In this document: piece after piece, positions 32,365 to 35,138 of the stretch | How the letters are laid out: every line of letters starts with the position of its first letter | Position numbering within the stretch: position 1 is the stretch's first letter | Source: CAZCGA01 sp964498075 | Lineage (GTDB): Bacteria; Desulfobacterota; Binatia; HRBIN30 | Length of the DNA stretch: 35,138 nt | Assembly (NCBI GenBank): GCA_964498075.1 | Contig: CAZCGA010000059.1 | Coordinates: 1 to 35,138, forward strand | Reading direction: 5' to 3' | The notes under the pieces: model-generated | Told to the model about the DNA's origin: nothing | The model's database searches: none | The model's input: only the letters and a program-made list of their open reading frames with translations | Position numbers and translations under genes: made by a program

Positions 32365-33918
32365 CTAGCTCCCATAGCCTAAGGCCCGCAGTTTTTCCTT
32401 CTGCCCCGGACTCAGCTCGGCGGGCTCGCTCTTCCCGCCGGCCGGAGCGCGGTACGCGTCGATGTGCTCGCGAAACCACGACAGAACCGCCACGTCCGCG
32501 CCGGCCAGGTTGCTGAGCCCCTGCGGGTCCGCAAACGGATCGAACAGCTCCTCCAGCCGCAGCTGGCTGCACTCCGCATCGGGAACCGGAACGTCCCCGG
32601 CACGCGTGCACGGCGGACGGAGCTCGTTGACCACATACATCCGATCACCGTGCAGCAGCCCGTGACGCACCAGCCGCACCGTCATCGGTCCGTACTCCGA
32701 GGTCGTGACCTGGTGCGGCTCGATCGTCGACAGAAACGTCTCGCTGTACGCCAAGGTGTTGGCCGGGACACTCGCACCGGCGCGCAAATGAGGGGATAGG
32801 TCGGTGCCGTCGAGCGGCAGCTGCGCGTCGATGCCGACCAAGCCAAGAATCGTCGGCAAGATGTCCACGTTCTGCGCCTGCAGACCAACCCGCGCGCCGG
32901 CCGCGAGGCGACCAGGGAAGCGCATCAGCAGCGGGATGTGCAGTGACGGCTGATACAGGTTGTCTCCGTGCCCGACGTAGTCGTTCTCGCCGAGACTCTG
33001 CCCATGGTCGGCGTGCAGCACGACCAAGCTGTGCTCCCGCAGTCCGAGCCGATCGATGCCATCGAGCAGCCGGCCGACCTGGGCGTCGGTGAACGCCAGG
33101 TCGCGGTCGTACTCGGCGATGACACGCGGCGACTGCTGCTGCCAGGTCTCGAAGAGGTTCACCCGCTCGTGCGGCCCGAAATAGTGCACCCACAGGAAAA
33201 ACTTGTCGTCCCGATGCTCCTGGAGCCAGGCGATCGCTCGATCGGTGACCTCGTTGTCCGGCCGGCAGGCGTCGTTCGAAACCTTTTCGGCGAAGTACCG
33301 TTGCATCGCCTCCGGCTCAGCATTCAGCACGGGTGGGACCTTCTTGATCTGCAGCGCACGGCCATGCTCGTCGCGCAGCGGCTCCTCGGGTGGCCCTGGA
33401 GCCATCGGCCGGTCGAAGCTCTCGTCGTACGTCTGGAATCCCTGGTTCAGATTGTAGATGGACGCCAAGGGGAACGAGCCGATGATCGCGCCGGTCGCAT
33501 AGGCGTGCTCGCGCAGCACCTCTGCGAGCGTGACGGAGGCGTCCGACAACCGTTCCGTCGACAACCGCAGCAGGTGATGCGACGCGTAGCGCCCGGTCAT
33601 CACCGAGGCCATCGAGCCCGTCGTCCAGGGCACGTCGCACAGCGCGCGCTCGAACAGCACGCCGTCGCCTGCCAGCGCGTCGAGGTGCGGCGTCTGCCGC
33701 GCCTGATACCCGTAGCACGACAGCCGATCCGGCCGCAGCGTATCGATGGTGATCAGCAGAACGCTCGGCGCTCCCGACACCGACTGCGCCGGCGGCTGTC
33801 GACACCCGAGCGCGTTGGCCAGCGCTGCCATCACCAACAAGAAGCATAGGCTTACGGGACATACCGTGAACAGATGCGCCCCTCGATACGCCGCCAGAAG
33901 AAGGCGGCTCCTGCCCAT
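32365..33918 (-). CDS. Sulfatase-like alkaline-phosphatase-superfamily protein with Thr active site (paralogue D, first gene)
   Basis: This 517-residue protein is the most divergent paralogue. Landmarks: LLITIDTLRPDRLSCYGY (Asp59), CDVPWTTGSMASVMTG (Thr99), FFLWVHYFGPHER, LHADHGQSLGENDYVGHG (Asn replaces the His of GEH), and LSPGQKEKLRALGY at the end. The start is uncertain. The frame stays open to 34839 through repeats, and the ATG at 33918, which gives a signal segment VCPVSLCFLLVMAALANALGC, lies inside the dispersed repeat and lacks a ribosome-binding site. A repeat arriving upstream may therefore have supplied the present 5' end. It heads the seven-gene operon running to 23145. Confidence 0.78.
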   Translation of the reverse strand: MGRSRLLLAAYRGAHLFTVCPVSLCFLLVMAALANALGCRQPPAQSVSGAPSVLLITIDTLRPDRLSCYGYQARQTPHLDALAGDGVLFERALCDVPWTTGSMASVMTGRYASHHLLRLSTERLSDASVTLAEVLREHAYATGAIIGSFPLASIYNLNQGFQTYDESFDRPMAPGPPEEPLRDEHGRALQIKKVPPVLNAEPEAMQRYFAEKVSNDACRPDNEVTDRAIAWLQEHRDDKFFLWVHYFGPHERVNLFETWQQQSPRVIAEYDRDLAFTDAQVGRLLDGIDRLGLREHSLVVLHADHGQSLGENDYVGHGDNLYQPSLHIPLLMRFPGRLAAGARVGLQAQNVDILPTILGLVGIDAQLPLDGTDLSPHLRAGASVPANTLAYSETFLSTIEPHQVTTSEYGPMTVRLVRHGLLHGDRMYVVNELRPPCTRAGDVPVPDAECSQLRLEELFDPFADPQGLSNLAGADVAVLSWFREHIDAYRAPAGGKSEPAELSPGQKEKLRALGYGS

Positions 33919-34085
33919 GAACCGTTCGTCGAGGGTTCCCCTCCTTACCAAGGAGGGGTCAGGGGAGGTTTTGCAACGGCGCGTCAGCAACCTCCCCCTG
34001 GCCCCCTCCTTGGTAAGGAGGGGGTTCATTGGCCCAACAGACCAGCGCCACAGCGCTGGTCGAGATCTCGGGGTGAGCGGTTCAA
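33880..34085 (+). repeat. Long intergenic repeat copy A (uninterrupted)
   Basis: This is the intact version of the repeat that is split at 175-2240. It contains two palindromes facing opposite ways, CTCCTTACCAAGGAG (33941-33955) and CTCCTTGGTAAGGAG (34006-34020), which are exact reverse complements. The empty target sites are TACC 33946-33949 for the MITE and TTGG 34010-34013 for the IS. The sulfatase paralogue D start overlaps its left end. Confidence 0.88.
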
Positions 34086-34460
34086 CACCTGCGGAAGAAG
34101 ATCCGAAAATCCGTTCGCGCCGAGTAGGCCCCTCCTGAGTAGGCGCCCTTCTTTGGCGCCGTATCGAAGGGTTCTCCGGGGCCGTATCGAGGGGCTGCCT
34201 CGGAGAAAATCGACACCCTCTGAAGCCGACTCCAAACGCTTCGTCGGAGTCCCCTTTCAGGGGACTCGTCCAGAAAGTCCGCGTCCGACTCCTCCGCTGA
34301 AAACTCACCCCCTGTCCCCCTCCCTTGGGAAGAGAGGGGGCACTCGAAGATGCACTGCTCTTCCTTCCAGCCCCCTTCTCTTTCCAAGAGAAGGGGGTTT
34401 GGGGGATGAGTTTGCACGCGACAACCGCAGGGCAGAACGAGTTCTTGGGCAAAGCCCCTC
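34086..34460. repeat. Hairpin repeat cluster, no gene
   Basis: The cluster contains a gccgtatcgaaggg/gccgtatcgagggg pair (about 34160-34195), a degenerate IS end GAGAAAATCGACA (34203-34215), the hairpin AGTCCCCTTTCAGGGGACT (34248-34266), and two stems of the form ccctcccttgggaagagaggg and ccccttctctttccaagagaagggg (about 34320-34400). The second recurs at about 34770-34795 followed by the same gggggatgagtttg. Confidence 0.75.
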
Positions 34461-34627
34461 TCAGGGGACTTTTCCGCAACTCAGCCGGGGAATTCCATTC
34501 CCCGGCGACGGTCGGGCTCCGACGCCGCAACGCTGCTCGTGCAAGCATCGACAGCCCCGACACGGGGCTTTGCACGAAAAGTCGCATCCTGCCCTGCACC
34601 GTCGAACTCACCCCCTGTCCCCCTCCC
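34461..34627 (+). repeat. 167-bp direct repeat, copy 1
   Basis: It matches 34964-35130 at a constant offset of 503 bases with about six mismatches. It holds the CCGGGGAATTC/ATTCCCCGG palindrome (34485-34505), a cacggggctttgcacgaaa segment, and the start of a ccccct..cccctc hairpin. A solo IS end (34630-34652) follows. Confidence 0.85.
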
Positions 34628-34629
34628 TT

Positions 34630-34652
34630 GGGGACTGTCGATTTTCTCGCGA
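34630..34652 (-). repeat. Solo IS end (right-end type) in a hairpin repeat
   Basis: GGGACTGTCGATTTTCTCGCGAG interrupts a ccctcccttgg-type hairpin at its centre, as the complete IS does at 440. Downstream is the gccgcc..aaggcagctcc repeat segment rather than the rest of an element. No partner end with a target duplication was found. Confidence 0.6.
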
Positions 34653-34963
34653 GCGCGCCCTTCGAGACGCCGCCAAGGAAGGCAGCTCCTACCAATGAAC
34701 CCGCGGCCATGTGCGCCGAACTCACCCCCTGGCCCCCTCTCTTGGTAAGAGAGGGGGAATCGGAAACACGCCCCTTCTCTTTCCAAGAGAAGGGGTTGGG
34801 GGATGAGTTTGTGCGCGGCGGGTCCATTGGCCCAACCAACCAGACCAGCGTCTGGTCGAGTTCTCAGGGCAAACGGTTCTGTTGTTGCTTTCAGAAAAAT
34901 ATTGCCGTTCACCCTGAGGAGGCCCCATCTTTTCGGGGCCTCGAAGGGTCTCGGAGTCCCCTT
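34653..34963. repeat. Hairpin repeat cluster, no gene
   Basis: This stretch holds a ccccctctcttggtaagagaggggg stem (about 34734-34758), a ccccttctctttccaagagaagggg stem (about 34771-34796), a ttggcccaaccaaccagaccagcg segment resembling 34030-34050, and a ccctgaggaggcccc...ggggcctcgaaggg palindrome (about 34913-34949). Open frames through it have no protein features. Confidence 0.7.
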
Positions 34964-35130
34964 TCAGGGGACTTTTCCGCAACTCAGCCGGGGAATTCCA
35001 TTCCCCGGCGACCGTCGGGCTCCGACGCCGCAACGCTGCTCGTGCGAACATCGACAGTCCCGACACGGGGCTTTGCACGAAACGTCGCATCCTGCCCTGC
35101 ACCGTCGAACTCACCCCCTGGCCCCCTCTC
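34964..35130 (+). repeat. 167-bp direct repeat, copy 2
   Basis: This is the partner of 34461-34627 and includes the CCGGGGAATTC/ATTCCCCGG palindrome at 34988-35008. It runs into another cccctctcttgg hairpin cut off by the window edge. Confidence 0.85.
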
Positions 35131-35138
35131 TTGGAAAG

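Noticed and set aside
32365..34839. 824-residue extended sulfatase frame
   Set aside because: The first ~300 residues are translated hairpin repeats with low-complexity Ser/Arg/Gly content. The signal peptide and fold begin near 33.9 kb.
34630..35061. A second complete MITE between GGGACTGTCGAT (34630) and ATCGACAGTCCC (35050-35061)
   Set aside because: Flanks share no 4-bp duplication, and the right-hand motif belongs to the 167-bp direct repeat, whose other copy reads ATCGACAGCCCC. Probably unrelated ends.
1..35138. tRNA, rRNA, riboswitch and rho-independent terminators
   Set aside because: I found no cloverleaf-like or rRNA-like segment and no GC stem followed by a convincing T-run; the many hairpin repeats lack T-tracts. 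Tool-based scans could still find weak candidates.

Overview
This window is a 35.1 kb piece of a GC-rich bacterial chromosome, probably from an uncultured environmental lineage. The dispersed hairpin repeats, DUF4143/Uma2/GxxExxY genes and decayed type II toxin-antitoxin (TA) genes would fit a Deltaproteobacteria- or Binatota-like genome. No rRNA, tRNA or phylogenetic marker is present, so that placement is inference. I saw no CRISPR array.

Layout. (1) 1-2490 is a repeat field hit by a complete IS1182-like element (440-2171) and a 131-bp non-autonomous relative (241-371). The same repeat survives uninterrupted at 33.9-34.1 kb, so both empty target sites can be read directly. (2) 2494-9913 is an accessory region: an MqsR/MqsA-type TA pair, two DUF4143 ATPases plus a deletion scar of one, a Uma2-type nuclease with a long coiled-coil tail, a GxxExxY gene between 32-bp inverted repeats plus an emptied copy of the same cassette, an orphan HigA-like antitoxin behind a truncated toxin, and another antitoxin-like gene. 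(3) 9490-23120 is an envelope or secretion region. It holds an AlgI-type MBOAT O-acyltransferase, a 38-residue membrane peptide and an SGNH protein in overlapping order, two copies of an unrecognised secreted protein with a Pro/Thr-rich tail, two large membrane-anchored SGNH proteins, a spermidine-synthase-like polytopic membrane protein, a GLG1-like Cys-rich protein, and a membrane protein/lipoprotein pair. Remnants of an MBOAT gene and of the synthase-like gene beside one SGNH paralogue look like a decayed duplicate of this locus. (4) 23145-33918 is a tightly packed minus-strand operon, read from high to low coordinates: four sulfatase-like paralogues, a methyltransferase, a GT39-like membrane glycosyltransferase with TPRs, and an acyltransferase-3. 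(5) 33.9-35.1 kb is a second field of nested hairpin repeats.

How the genes may work together. Glycosyltransferase, methyltransferase, acyltransferase-3, MBOAT/SGNH and alkaline-phosphatase-superfamily enzymes together suggest assembly and decoration of a cell-surface glycan or lipid. All four sulfatase-like proteins lack the formylglycine Cys motif and carry an invariant Thr instead (PWTTGSMASVMTG). They are therefore more likely phospho-transferases or esterases than sulfatases. This functional reading is inference.

A second theme is gene loss by internal deletion: DUF4143, GxxExxY, MBOAT, HigB-type toxin and synthase-like genes each leave end fragments, next to intact paralogues in most cases.
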